Positions 11,801 through 24,851 of a DNA stretch of 64,000 bases are shown piece by piece; the stretch's first letter is position 1; every line of letters starts with the position of its first letter. The notes beneath the pieces are model-generated. The model saw only the letters and a program-made list of their open reading frames with translations, ran no database searches and was not told where the DNA came from. The translations under genes were made by a program, and so were the position numbers. This stretch comes from Hansfordia pulvinata (Eukaryota; Ascomycota; Sordariomycetes; Xylariales): NCBI GenBank assembly GCA_006538405.1, contig BJKQ01000002.1, positions 3,162,001 to 3,226,000 on the forward strand, given 5' to 3'.

Positions 11801-14087
11801 GCGAGAAGATCCATCGGCCGCTCTAGTCTTCTGGGCCCCGTTCGGAAGCATGGAGGGCAGAAGCCGTAACGGGACCATTAGCCAGGAAGCAGGGCAGTTG
11901 CACTTCCGGCAGCCAGGGCCAGGGCCCCACGGCCGATCGAGAAGCGACATTCTTCCAGACTTCTACTTGGACTATTAGGGGGGGGCGTGATTTGAAACGA
12001 GACGTGCGTCCGGGTCTCGCAGCATGGGGGGTGGGATCATAGGGTCTCAGCAGCGGGCCCGTTATCAAGCTCTGACGCCTTTTCTGGCGCTCTCTCTCTT
12101 GCTCTCCAGGCGTCGCGCGCCCATGCACGTTCTGCCGGAGACCATCATGTGAGATGGACAAGGCCGCAAGGGCGCCAAAATGGCTCCTCCGAACCGCACA
12201 TGGGTCCCTGCGATCACACTGCAAAGGTTGCATTAGTCCCATGGGACGGTGAGCCCCAGTGCTTGTATGGGCACTCCCCGGCTGACTTGTCCACGATGGG
12301 GGTACCAATGAATCAAGCTCTAAGCCCTGCCCCCTTTTGGAGCCAACACGGACCTGGCAGGGGCCCTGGCTCCTGGGAAGGGTTTTCTGCACCCCGGCCG
12401 TCCTCTTTCCAGGCTACGACCTACGAGAGATGTCCCACCCCCCCAAGAGGGCGGTAGGGCCCACTTGGCTCATCAACTACCTTTACGTCCTGGTACAGCT
12501 AAGTGTCAGAGTGCTTTGGATGGGGAACTGGGGCTCAGCAAACAACAGAAGACTGGATCCAGTGGCCGCTCACGCGGTCTGTCTACGGAGTACGGTACGA
12601 GTACTCGTGCTCTTCTTGGTTGACGCCAAGCATACCCGACCACCAGTGAATAAGAAAACCTGGGTACAGAGTACGCTGGAGTGGCTTGCCGGCACGAGCT
12701 TGTGAGTAAGGTAGGCATGACGGCAGGGTCCCAAGCTGGTGGGCAGTGCTTGCTTGTGCTCGTGGAACCGCCGTCGACTCCTTTTCTCTCTCTCTCTTCT
12801 CCTATGACGCTTGGGAGGGCCCCGTCATCTACGAGTACTCGTACCACTATTGGTACAGATCCAGCGCTTCCAACGAGTCTTCTCACCAAGCCCCAAAAAT
12901 AGTGCTACGCGTCTCCCAGCCGGCGACCCAGCCCCATCGTCCTTGTCACGGTGACAGCTTGTCTGTCGACCTCGTCACTGACTGGGTACGCGACGCCCAT
13001 CTTGGCTAACTAGCTAGTGTCCAGTGTCGACCCAAACTCGGGCAAGAAGGAGGCAGGCCCCTTCTGCCGCGTTGCTGGACCCCGTGCCTGCGTGATAGCT
13101 CGCCGCTCATCTGAAGCGAACCAACCTCTGCTGCTCAACTCACAGATACATCATCCGTCCATCCATACCTCCATACCTCCGTCCCATCCATCGCATACTC
13201 GTATCTCCCCGTGGCTGAGCCAACTCTTTCGGGTGCTGCCCACTGGGAACTCCCCGTTGTGTCCTAGCGTTACCGGGCATTTCCTAGCCCTCCTGGCCAT
13301 TCATTACGCAGGGCTGTACACGTCAAAGCATGACTGGTTCCCTTCCGTCCGCACCGCCAGCACACCTGCCCGCCCTCAGGCAAAACCGATACACAAAGCG
13401 AGGTTTTGAGTCTAGACGAGCTACTACCCTTCGGTTCGAGACCGGACCGCCTGGCGGGTTCCCAACTAGTCAAGTCTTTCTTCTTGCCACCACTCTTCAT
13501 CCATCACGCTCTTTCCTGGGCCGTGTCTAAGCCGTCCTTTTGGCGACTGTCGGCAGGGGAAGAGAACGACACGGTTTCAAAGGAATCACCGTGATTCCCG
13601 CGGCTTCTTCGGGTAGCTATCATCGGTGTATCTGGTCTTGACTGGCCCTGATCCGCCCGGCGACCGGCTTGAACTATTAGGTTCAACTTCAAGCCAGCAA
13701 TCCCGGCTTCCCAGCGGCCTCCTTGAAATCGCTTAATCGATCGCCTCTCGCCCTCCACGATCCGGACGCAGAGGCATTGGCACTGCCATCCTTTCCTTTT
13801 CACCAGAGGCGACAGCCGACACAATAGCTGCCGTGGCGATCCCCGAGGTCCCGTCGAGACCACCATCTCAGCAATTCTCACAGCACACTAACCGTTGCGC
13901 CGCCGAGGACCACCAGACCGCGGCTCGTCCCTCACGCAGAGGTCTGAGAACCCCCACCGGGGTTGGTCAGAGCAGAAGCGTCGCCGCTGCAAGCTCGGAG
14001 GCCAAGTCGTCGCAGTCTGGGCCGGCCGAAGGCTATCCATGTCTGTATCCCGGGCTATCTCGCCCGGGAGAAGGGGAACTGCACTCC

Positions 14088-16265
14088 ATGTCGCAGATAG
14101 AAGCCGTGTCCCACCCTGCTTCACCCAGGGCGTCAGTGTCGCCAAAGGCGAGGAAAGCTAGCAGCATCAGCCCGCCCTCAGGGGCGCGTCCGAGTTTGAG
14201 GGGAGGCGGGGGCGGTCAGGAGGAGCATGGAGCGCCTGAAGGCGGGGGCGGCGGCCGTGGCGGCAACAAAATACCGGGAACCACCAACGGCGACATAACA
14301 CAACTGGCGCCGCAGAGGGGCCTCGGCGTGCACAGCATCCTCAATCCAGCCGACTCGCAAGCCTCAGCGGCCCAACCACAGCCGCCCTTTGACCAGCGCC
14401 GCCAGAGCCTCACCCTCGCGAGTGAGCAGCAACAGCAGCAGCAGCAGCAGCAGCAGCATGGCACAAGCCAGCCGACGACGAGGCCGTTCGTGTTTATGGG
14501 CCATCCGACCAGAGGATACCAACCGGGCAACCTGACGCCAGCAGGCTCTCCAAATACCGGCAACCCGTCCTCGGGCCGCGCTTCGCCGAGCATCCCGCCT
14601 CCCCATTTCGCCGCCTCCGTGGGGCCACCCCCGACCATGGCGCACTTCCCCGACCACCGGTCGCCTCGAACCATGAGCGTGAGTCACCCGGCCTACCTCC
14701 AAATCTCGACCCAGAATCCCCTTCCCGCCGGGCCCTCCGAGCCCTCGCCCAGGAGTGCCGTGACCCCTGCGTTCCCGCCCTATTACGCTGGCGGTGGGCC
14801 TCGGAGTCCCGGACCGGGTGGCGCCGCGACTCCCCGCGCGAGCCGTGTCCCAGCCGGTCTTTGGAAGCCTGAACAGCGCGGTGGACGACCCTTCAAGACA
14901 GCAGCATCCAGGGGGGCACGCCCACCAGCGGCCACTGCCGCCGCACGGGAACAACCCGCCGCCGCCGCCGCCGGGCTATAGTGGGCCCAGCGGTCTGCCC
15001 CCGACGCCTCGAAACAACATGCCTCCACAAGGTGGTGGGCCTCCGGGATGGGGTCATCAACCAGGAGAGGCGCAAGCGCAGCATCAGGGGGGACCGGGGT
15101 CAAGAGGGGGAGTCGGAGGAGGAATGGGAGGACAGCAACAGCTGCCGCCAACACCGCAGCCACAGCACCAACACCAACAAGAACACCAACATCAACACGA
15201 GCACCAACAAGACGCCAACGCCCCGTATCTGGCCATCACGCCGCACCACGGGGAGAGGATTCTGGTGGAGGTGAATACGACGCAGGCGTCGCGGCAGGCG
15301 GACGAGAAGCGGCAGCGCAACGCGGGTGCTTCGGCGCGGTTTCGCGCCCGCAAGAAGGATCGTGACACCCTCAAGGACGCCAGCATCGGCCGCCTCGAGG
15401 CCATCAACCAGGACCTCGAGCACAAGCTGCGTGACGCCCTGGCCGAGGCAGCCCGCCTGCGCGCCGACCGCGACCGCCTGCGCGACGTCGTCCGCGGCGC
15501 CGGCCCGCACCTCGCCCAACACGCGTACCCCCCGGGCAGCGGCGGGCATCCGAGCCCCGGATCGTCGTCGTCGGCGGTGGTGGTGGCGGGTGGTGCTGGT
15601 AGTGGTGGTGCTTCTGTCTCCTCTTCCTCTCATCCACGCCCGCATCCGCATGCCCACGCACACTCACACTCTCTGTCGTCCTTTCCTGGCGACAGAGGAA
15701 GCCCGATGATGGACGCTCCGCAGCAGCAACACCATCACCATCATCACCACCACCAATACCCGCAACAGCAACAATCACAGCAGCAGCAGCCAATGCCGTA
15801 CGGGGCGGCGGACCCGACGACGGGCGAGCGGGCCTCGCGCCGCCGCCGCACGGAGCCGCAACTCGACCTCGGCGGTGGCGCCGGCGCCAGTCCGGCCTCC
15901 TACGTCCCGACGCCTGGGAGCACGCTTCCCCCCATCACCACAGCGCCGCCGGCCTACGCAGCTTCCACAGCCACCTCGACAGTGACATCGACGACAGCCG
16001 GAGCGCCGACGACGACAACGGGTGCCAGCACGTCAGCGTCCGCCTCGGCCTCGTCCATGTCGCAGCCGGGGACTCCGCTGGGGCCCGCCCGCCACTCCAC
16101 CCTGCCCCGTTGAGGATGGACCCGCCGCCGGGTCTGCCTCCGGTCAGCAACAGCGGAGGCGGAAGCGGCGGAAGTGGTGGCAGCCTGCCCGCGTACAATC
16201 GGAGGGAGTCGTACGAGACGGGCTTCGCGACGACGCCGAGGGCTCACCACGATCCGCAGCGGTGA
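14088..16265 (+). CDS. bZIP transcription factor (two frame breaks)
   Basis: A nuclear DNA-binding regulator. The basic region RQRNAGASARFRARKK at about residues 405-420 has the invariant Asn and Arg of bZIP proteins and is followed by a leucine-zipper-like helix (IGRLEAINQDLEHKLRDAL). The rest is low-complexity, with Pro, Gln and His runs (CAG tract near 14428-14458, His tract near 15730), as usual for fungal regulators. The start is taken as ATG 14088; an upstream exon is possible. The reading frame changes twice: between 14764 and 14980 (either a weak 49-bp intron 14794-14842 or one surplus base), and near the CCCC at 16105-16108. After the second break a natural-looking tail (PPPGLPPVSNS, then LPAYNRRESYETGF) runs to TGA 16263-16265; without that shift the protein stops at 16113. 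The RNAGASARFR type is common in fungi, but I cannot name the orthologue. Confidence 0.8.
14428..14458 (+). repeat. CAG/CAA tract encoding polyglutamine in the bZIP gene
   Basis: An in-frame glutamine run upstream of the bZIP domain. It is probably length-variable between strains. Confidence 0.85.
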
Positions 16266-19200
16266 ATGAGGGGGAATCCCTGGACACGCGACTGCGACGG
16301 CGGGATGAGCAGAAGTTGACTTTTCAAAAAGGGGGGGAGGCTTTCTTGCCTCAAGATGCTCTTTTCGACAAATGCGCAGATTCTCCCCTCTGAACCAACG
16401 ATCAGGCATCTGCTCATCCACCACCCACCACAACGATTAGTGCTCAAGCGCGGTCTTTTCTCGCTCCACCATTTCTTTCCTTCCTCCTCACATATTAACA
16501 GCATTCTATAATACGAAGCCTTCGTTTGTGTTTCTAATTTCCTCTTTTTTGTTTGGGTTACAAAGCTTTTTATCACATGCAGCGATGGAGTCATCTGGGA
16601 AAGAGCGGGGTCAGCCGGGCGGTCGAATCAAATCTAAGAGGCACACAAGAGACCACACACGCCCTCATACAGAACCGAGAGACAGAAGGGAAAGCAAAAC
16701 ATCTTCACGGCCTTTGAAACATAAGAGATTCGCATAGTTCGGGCGACCGACAATTCACAGTGGCGGGGGGCCAGAGGGGAGCGGACGGGGTACTTCTTTC
16801 GCAGGAGTGAAGAAGAGTGTCACTTTTCTCGGGATGCGGCTGGACACCCAGCAATTCCCCCCTTGCCCACGCTGGCAGAGACAGGGGGCGAGGCTCAGGA
16901 GAGAGGCCGGAGATAAAGAGACGTCGGAAAGAAGGAAGGGACAGGAGAAACAGACGAAGATCCAGCAAGAAGCGGGAACACGGATATTGGTGGGTGCTGC
17001 TTCATTGCGGCTCACATCCTGCTACCCCCCTTTTTCTCTTTTCTTTTGTCTGTAAACTCGTCAGCTCGCGCAATGGTTATCAGCACAGCTCCGAGGCGTC
17101 TTGTCGGTTGTTTACTTCCCGGCTCTGACCTGTTTTTTGCGAGAGCGTCGTTGTTCTTTGTGGTTTCTCTCGCGGGTTCTCCTTCCCCTCCTTAACTGGA
17201 GTTCATAGCGGTCTCATTTCCTGTCCCTTTGCTTTTCTCCCGTCCCCTCCTCATTGTCTTATTTCTGTGTCACTTTTCTTGGTTTTCCTTTTCAGAGGGG
17301 GGGGGGGGGGGGGGGGGGCAAGCGTGGGAACCAGTCACTTTTGCCTATATACCAGATTGCGAGCCCTTTCTATTTGATCGCGAGCCAGCTTTTTTTTTTT
17401 TTCCCTGTCCGCGTCTCTTGCATTTTCTTTTTCTTCAAGATTGCAGAATTGTCAAAGTTCCAAAATACCCCATCCTGAATCGTTCTTGTTTCTCGACAGT
17501 AGACCTCCGTCAATTTGGCTCTCCCGTTCCCGCGAAAATGATTTTTTTCGACATGCGTTGCACGTCTTGATTTTCGAGCCTACCTCCTGCTGTGTGTTTT
17601 GACCTCCCTGAGCAGATCTGGTTGTTTTTTCTTAGGTTGGGATTAGACTTTGTTGTTCTTCTCACTTCCCGGTATCCGCGTGCCGCGAGGCGCTCCTTTT
17701 TCTTTTTTTTTTTTTTCAAAAAGGGCGGATATGGTTGGGAACTCGTCCACTTGATTTGGTGACTTGTAGATTACCCCGGTGTGTAAAGACTTGGTTGCGA
17801 AGACCGGAGCGAGAGATGTAAATAAGCCAAAACCCGTCCCGGAGAGTGGCCTCGGAGCCGCTGACTCGAAAGAGCATTGCATCGGGGGCCGGCTTCGAGA
17901 CGCATGTTCCTCGCCCAGCGGGGAAGAAGGGAGGGAAGGGGGGAGGATGCCCGTACCGCACTGAATCCGTCTCTTCAACGTCTGCCTGCTGCGCGCTTAC
18001 ATCATTAAATGATGATGTAACGTGGTTGACCTGCCTTGCCTGGAGCCGAACTCGACCTTGCGTCCAGAGCGGCGCGCGGAAGTTCGGAAAGAGACCGCTT
18101 TTTCTGCCCTTGCCTTGATAGGCTCCCGTGTCTCACGTGTCCCGCAAACATGTACCCGTACCCGTGCTCGTACGAGTGGTCCAGTACTCGCGGGTAGTCG
18201 GTAAAGAAACACAGGGCGAGCGAGGCAAAAAAAAGAGGTCGGCAGTTTTCCAAGAGGCGGGGCGGGTGGCCGACTTGCGCGACGCGGGTCTTGAGTTTTT
18301 ACTTATTTTTTCCGGGGGGTTTTTTTTTCTCTCAATGGGGCCACAAGAGGAAGCACGATCTTCGTTGCCCGTGGGAAGCTTTGTTTTGTGTTGTTGTTTG
18401 AGCGGCAGCGGGAAACGGAAGAAAAGGGGAAGAGGGGGGAAGCCACCTGTGCTCAGAGTGGCGTGTCCCATATCGTGCCGACACGACCTGTGCTCTCTCT
18501 CTCCTTGGTGCTTCGTAAGGACCTGGACGCTGAACCACGCCCCCCGGGGAGGGGGAATTGACGTCTGCGACGCGACGGCGCGGGAGCAACTTACGCGGGA
18601 CGGACTCCCGTGTACTCGTCGTATGCATGGTGGACGGCGGGCGTGGGGCGCTGAGGGGGTTGAGACATCTGCGGAGGCGAGAACTTCTGCCTTTCCGCCG
18701 CGGTCTCACATACGGGTGGGTTGAAAAGCTTAAGCGACGAAGACGCATGTCTAGGAGGCACGTAGAGGCATGTCTAAGCGGCACGTAAAGGCGTGTCTCG
18801 AGAGCCGTGTCTCGGAGAGTTGGGGGCCAAAAAACGAAAAAGGGGGGGGGGGGAGAGGGTTGTTAAAGCAACCACAAAGTCGTCAGCAAAACGAAACTGT
18901 CTGTCTGTATGCCTGCCTATTCGTGAGAATAGTACCGTCAATCTATACAGAAATCAAAATCAAATAACCGTGTCCAGAAGAAGCGCCAAGTGACATGAGT
19001 AGAGAAGAGGGGGGGGGACAGCCGCCGGAACCAATCAACGCCTTTCCCAACCCTGTCCACAAAACATATAACCAAACACCAGACCCCTCCCCGTCTAAGG
19101 GAACCAGACAAGACTCCCAAGGATGAACAAGATAACCCGGCCAGATCATGTAACGCCTTGCCCAACCTCGTTTCCGGAACGTATAACCAATACAAACCCG

Positions 19201-19325
19201 CCGCTCACTCTAGAAGGAACTCCAAGGAAGAAAGAACAAGGTGAAACAGGACTTTAAAAAGAAAGGGGAGAAGAGACGAGGAACAAAACCGTAGAAAAAA
19301 AGGGAGAAAAGGAGGAAAGAAGAGA
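16266..19325. other. Convergent intergenic region, about 3 kb
   Basis: This lies between the ends of the bZIP and Zn2Cys6 genes. It is T-rich in several places (around 17380-17402 and 17698-17716) and holds a run of 22 G at 17297-17318. No gene is recognised. It presumably contains both 3' untranslated regions. Confidence 0.6.
17297..17318 (+). repeat. Poly-G tract, 22 bases
   Basis: An uninterrupted G run. Its true length is uncertain because such runs are error-prone to sequence; it could form a G-quadruplex. Confidence 0.85.
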
Positions 19326-21982
19326 CTACGCCTCGCAAGCATTGGTGAAAGCAGCCAGTATCTCGAGCCCAAAGTCCCCCGGCGTGTCCGCGGCGGCGGC
19401 GGCGCCCCCGTACTCGGATCCTGCTGGCAGGTCATCGGGCGCATCCGCGGGCCCGAAAGCAAGCTGCTGTTCAGCGTAAGGGCCGTCGACGGCATCCCCT
19501 CCCAAGTCCGGGTACGGATCCTTGAGGGTCCCGAAGACGTCGATGGACAGCGACAGGGAGCAGGGGGACTGGCTTCGCTGGTCGCGGTCCCGGCCCGGGT
19601 CGTCTTGGGCATCACCATCATGGCCGTAGTACGAGTAGGAGTAGGAGTAGTCATGCCCGTAGTCCTTGGGCCCGACGCCGCCGCCGCTGCCGCCCTCGAG
19701 CATCGTATTGGGGATCATCGGGCTGGTCTTTTGCTGCATCCCGACGGCCGTGTAGACGTCGTCGCCGCCGCCGCCGCCGCCACCGTCCTCGCCGAGGAGC
19801 TCGAGGGAGAGGAGCTGCGGCTCCTCCAGGCCCGCGCGGAGCAGGTCCTCGGGCGTGGCGAGCTCGAGCTCGGGGCTGGTCGTGTAGTTCGCGTCGTCGT
19901 GCTCGAGCCCTTGCCCGTGCCCATACCCGAACCCGTGCCCCTGGTTGCCGAGGCCAAAGTCGAAGTCGTCGATACCCATCCCCGCCGCCGCCGCTGCTGC
20001 TGCTGAAGTCGACGCGAAGTCGACAAAGTCGTCGCCGCCGCGAACGCCGCTGTCGTAGGTGTCGCGAGGGGGGCCGCTCTGGTTGCCGCCGGTCTGGTTG
20101 GAGGGGGAGATGCCGATGATGGCGAGAACGATGTCGCAGGGGCGGGAGGTGCGATCATGCCGAACGCGGAGCCGCGCGCGGTGCTGTCGGCTCCGCGCTG
20201 GCCGTCCACGAGCGACGGGTGGCGGCAGCGTGAAGCTGGTGGCGATGCTGATGACCGCCGTCATCAAGGCCGTGGACCCCGTCTCCTCCAGCCGTAGGCG
20301 GCGACAGGCTCAGGGCGACGTACAGAGCATCCCTGTCGCGGCCCGGCGGGAGCTGCTCCTGCGTACTCATGCCCAGCGGCATGGGGACGTAGTGGTAGGG
20401 CTCCTGATGGGATCCTCTGGCGTTCTTGTCGAGCAAATCGCAGTGTTGCTGGTGGAGGAGGAGGGCGCTGGGAAGGGTCGTCCCATGGTACTGCTGATGC
20501 TGGTGCTGTTGCTGTAGCTTATGTAGCTGCTGCTGCTGCTGCTGCTTCTGTCGCTGCTGCTGCTGTTGTTGTTGTTGTTGTTGCTGCTGCTGCTGCTGCT
20601 GTTGCTGTTGCTGCTGCTGCTGCTGTAGCAGAAGAACACTACCATCGCCGCCGACTCCATTCGCCAGGACGTGACCGGCCGAGTACGCGCAGCCGGTACC
20701 GGGCCCCAGAAGCTGCGGCGGCGGCGAGAGGGCGCCCATTCCCATTCCCATTCCCAGTCCCAACTCCACTCCCATGCCCATGCCCATGCCTTCTCCTCCT
20801 CCCGGGGTCTGGAGGGCCGAGGCCGGGTTGAACGAGGTCAGGACCATGGCGAGGGCGGCGACGTAGCCCAGGTTGCCCTTGTAGTAGCCCCTGATGTTCC
20901 AGCGGTTGGGCGGGTGGCCGTCGTTGGTGGCGCCGTGCAGGTAGCGGTAGTAGTGCGGGACGTTGAGGCCGGTGCCGAGGCGCGGGTAGAAGCGCGTGAG
21001 CGGGTCGGCGGTCAGCTTGGAGAGGTCTGGGAACTGGGGCACTCTGCGGCCCGGGATCTTCAGGCGGCAGCACCAACACGGCGGGTTGTGCGTGGTCGTC
21101 GTCTGGTTCGGCGTCTTCCTGTGCGTCCGCTGAGGTGGGGGAGGAGGAGGAGTCGACGACGACGACGACGACGGTGGCGTCCTGCTGTTGCTGTTCGAAA
21201 CGCGTGCCAGGTTCTGCTGGAGGGGAGGATACGATATGCCGCCGCCGCCGCCGCCGCTGCCCATGCCGCCGGCGATTCCGATGCCGAGGGCGTGATGTTG
21301 TTGCTGCTGCTGCTGCTGCGCCTGGCGCTGCTCCAGCATCTGGAGCTCGAGCTCCTGCTGCCGGCGCACCTCGCGGGCGTGCATGTGGGCGGCCTCCTGG
21401 CGCTCGCTCTCGCGCTGGACGGTCGTCTTGAAGCGGCGCAGGTGCGCGAGCAGGGCGGCGGCCTCGCGGCTGTCGTGGGCGGCGTACCACTCGAGCACGC
21501 GCAGGCCGCTGCGGAGGTGGAAGGCGGTGTCGGGCACGTCGATGAGGCCGGTGTAGACGTTGGCCACGAGCAGGAAGGTCGCGTCGGCGACGTATTGCCT
21601 GGAGAGGAGGAGAGGCGGTCAGTTGTTTTTGCACCGTCAAAGTCATCATGGCTGTGGTGGTGGTGGTGGTGGTGGTGGTGGTGGTGGTGGGTGTTGGTTT
21701 GAAAGGGGGAAAGGCGTGTTTCAGAAAAGGGGGCGCGTTTCAAAGAGTACAATGGTGTTTCAGAAAAGGGGGTGTTTCAGGGGGAGGACGTTTGCAACCT
21801 ACATGACAAAGAAGTCGCGCTTGGGCAGGAAGCCGCCGTGGAGGGCGCACTCGGCCAGACTCAGCAGGAAGCGCGCGGCCTCGACGCAGGTGTGCGTGTA
21901 GGACTCGATGATCTGGAACTCCCGGCTCTCGGTGTCGATCGTCGCGATCGTCGTGTCGCCGCCGCCGCCGCCGCCGCCGTTA

Positions 21983-22013
<31 letters not shown>

Positions 22014-22778
22014 AAGCGGTCATCATCATGGTGAAGTAGCCGGGCTTGGCGGCGGCGACGACGGAGTGCAGGTGGAAGAGGTAGTTGTGGAAGGCGGCGA
22101 CGCCGACGGCGCGCTCGGTGCCGGCCTCGAGCAGCAGGCGCCAGTCGAGCGTCAGCGGGTGCCAGGAGCCCCAGTGCTGGCTCGCGTGGACGTCGTCCTC
22201 GAACTGCCGGGAGGCGTCTCGGGAGCGGCGGCGGCGGCGAGGCTCTCCCCGCTTTCCCGTCGCCTGCCCCGGATCTCCCTCCGCCTCCGTCTCCGGCCGG
22301 ACGTACCGCTCGGCCTTGACGGCCTGCAGGCGGTTGGTGGCGACCCAGGCGCGGTCCATGGCGTCGCGCGTCGTCAGCAGCCGCTCCGGGTCCGACGCCC
22401 AGGCCTCGTGCATCTCGAGCGCGCCGCTCCGGCCCCCGAACGCTCCTCCTCCTCCTTTTCCTCCTTTTTCTCCGCCTCCGCCGTCGTTTTCGTCTTCGCT
22501 TTCGTCGTCTTCGTGCGCCGGCCAGCCCATCGCCGCCGCCACGTGCACCGACAGCACCCACAGGCACTTCATGGCGCGCCGCGGCTCCACGTCCGCCGCC
22601 GCCGCCGCCGCCGCCGAGATCCCTGCCTCGGGAGACGACGACGACGACGACAGCGCCGCCGCCGCCGCCGCGACGTCCGGGCGGCGGTCCATCATACCCC
22701 TGGCGACGCCGGCGTGGATGCCTCGGACTGTGGTTTTGCGTGGTTGGACCAGAGTGTCAGAATTTTTTACCTTTCACA

Positions 22779-22825
<47 letters not shown>

Positions 22826-24819
22826 CAAAAACTCACCAATACAGTTCCAGGCGCCCATCGGGTCCTCCTCGGTCAGTCGGTACCAGGCCATCAGCACCAG
22901 GGCCTGGATCTGGTCGACGTCCTTGACCTCGCGGCCGGCGCGCGGCCCGGCGGCGCGGCCGGACAGCCCGGCGAAGGACACGTCCGGCCCGGTCCCCGGC
23001 GCGACGACCTCCGCCATGGGCCGGAACAGGCTCTGGGCGTGTTCGAAGTAGGCCCGGGACCGCGAGACCTGCGCCGCGGGAGGAGCAGAAGAAGCAGCCG
23101 CCGCTGTGGCAGAGTCATCGTCATGCTGGAGGTGATCTTCAGCAGTAGCAGTAGTAGCAGTGGCAGTGGCAGGAGGGGAGGGAGGGGAAGGAGGAGGAGG
23201 AGGAGGTGTAGCGGCGGTCGTGAGCCGGCTGATGACGTCGTGCTCCTTGGTGCCCTCGGCCGGGTTGGCAATGTTCAGCCCGATGGCCAGCATGACGTAG
23301 AAGTTGTGCTGCTGCACCCTGCCGACGCTGTCCTGGTCCCGCACAAACAGCTCCAGCGTCTCCAGGAAGACCTTCTTGTCGTAGAGGTCCATGTACCCCA
23401 GCGTCTGGGGGTCCGCGATGGTGGTGTGTCCGTGTCAGCCAGATTTTCCCCGCTTACACTTTGCTGGTGACACATCTCGTCCCAGGCAGGACAGAACGAG
23501 AGAGAAAAGAAGAATAAAAGAACTCACGCCTATGTAGAACTCGTTCAGCAGGACCCGGACAGTCAGCTCATCCGGGCGCAGCTCCGGCGCCAGAGCCCTC
23601 GGCGCCCGCTGCCGCTGCTGCTCCTCCTCGGCGGAGGCGGACGGCGTCGGCGGCTGCGGGGGCCGGTAGTCCGGTGCCTCGGTGAACGGGGTGACCCCCG
23701 TCTTGGCCCGCATTATGTGGCGCAGCCACGGCTGGAGCGAGAGGGTCGCCGTGCCGCGCGCCGTGAAGAAGTCTGGTGTTTGCGTTGGCAGAGGAGTGCC
23801 CCTCTTGATCAGCCCCGGCACATTGAATAACAGGAGCGAAGAAACGAAGAAACGAAGACGAAAAAGAAGAAGAAGAAGAAGAAGAAAGGAACGAGAGGAA
23901 GAGAGATAGAGAGAGAGAGAGAGAGAGGGAGGGAGATAGGGGTCCGCCACGGTTGCATAGATGGGATGATGGGGGCGTGGGTAAACAAGAGATATATTTA
24001 AGGAGAGAAAAGAAGAGAGGAGGAAGGAAAGAGAAAAGTGGAGAGAGGAAAGAAAAGGGTAATCTCCGAAGAAGAAAACCAACCCTCTCTCCTGCGTCGC
24101 CAGCAAAGAGAATAGAAAGCAAGCAGATAGTCTGTACAGGACAGCACACATAGGGGGGGGTGGGGTGTGAAAGCGAAGACGTTTTTCTTAGCGGATTTTC
24201 TTTCCTTCTTTTCTTCTCTCTTTCTTTCTTTCTTTACACTTCCCATATGCGGCGGGGGCGGAGGGGAATGGTGGTGGTGGAGGTGGTCGTGGTGGAGGTG
24301 CAAGGGGTCGTGTTCTCGTTCTTCTTCTCACCTTGAACGCTCGGCCCGTCCGGCCCCCCCGGCTGCTGCCCGGGCCTCCTCCTCCTGCCGCCTCCGACAC
24401 GACCGGCGGCGCGGCGACGGGGGCGTGGAACGGGTTGTCGGCGCCGAGGTAGTGGGGCAGCCAGCCGGCCACTGCCCTCTCGGCGCTCGGTTGGGTCGTC
24501 GTTGTTGTTGTAGTTGGTGCTGCTGCTGCGGTCGCCGCCGTCTGGCCCGACAGCAGCGTCGACATCGCCGGCGACGACGGCGACGACAACGACAACGACG
24601 ACGGTGGGTGGTGGTGGTGGAGGTGGCCCCCCTCGGAACCGGATCGGGGCGGCAGTGGCATGGTTGTCCGCGGCGGGAGGTCGATGCTTCTCTGCTGCGG
24701 TGTGATGCAGTGGCCGATGTCGTGGTCGGGGTGGGGTTCGCTGTTGTTGTTGTTGTTGTTGTTGTTGTTGTCGTTGTTACTGGGAGCGGCGTGGTTGTGA
24801 CTGTTGTGACTGTGGTGAT

Positions 24820-24851
<32 letters not shown>

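Larger units (their letters stand above)
1480..14087. other. Gene-poor interval, 12.6 kb
   Basis: I find no supportable gene here. Open frames are short, overlap on all six frames and show no recognisable motif. The interval contains many copies of the TACGAGTA unit, a GGCT/GACT tetranucleotide stretch near 1526-1562, a 129-bp MITE and a nearby second foldback. It lies between two divergently transcribed genes (SMP-30 protein and bZIP), so it includes both promoters. Small spliced genes with no homologue I know cannot be excluded. Confidence 0.6.

Noticed and set aside
17229..17570. Hydrophobic open frame resembling a signal peptide
   Set aside because: It starts without ATG, runs through a poly-G tract and T-rich 3' flanking DNA, and has no further protein-like features.
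20671..22926. Long plus-strand open frames opposite the Zn2Cys6 gene
   Set aside because: They are antisense shadows of codon repeats; the minus strand has the zinc cluster, phase-consistent introns and family motifs.
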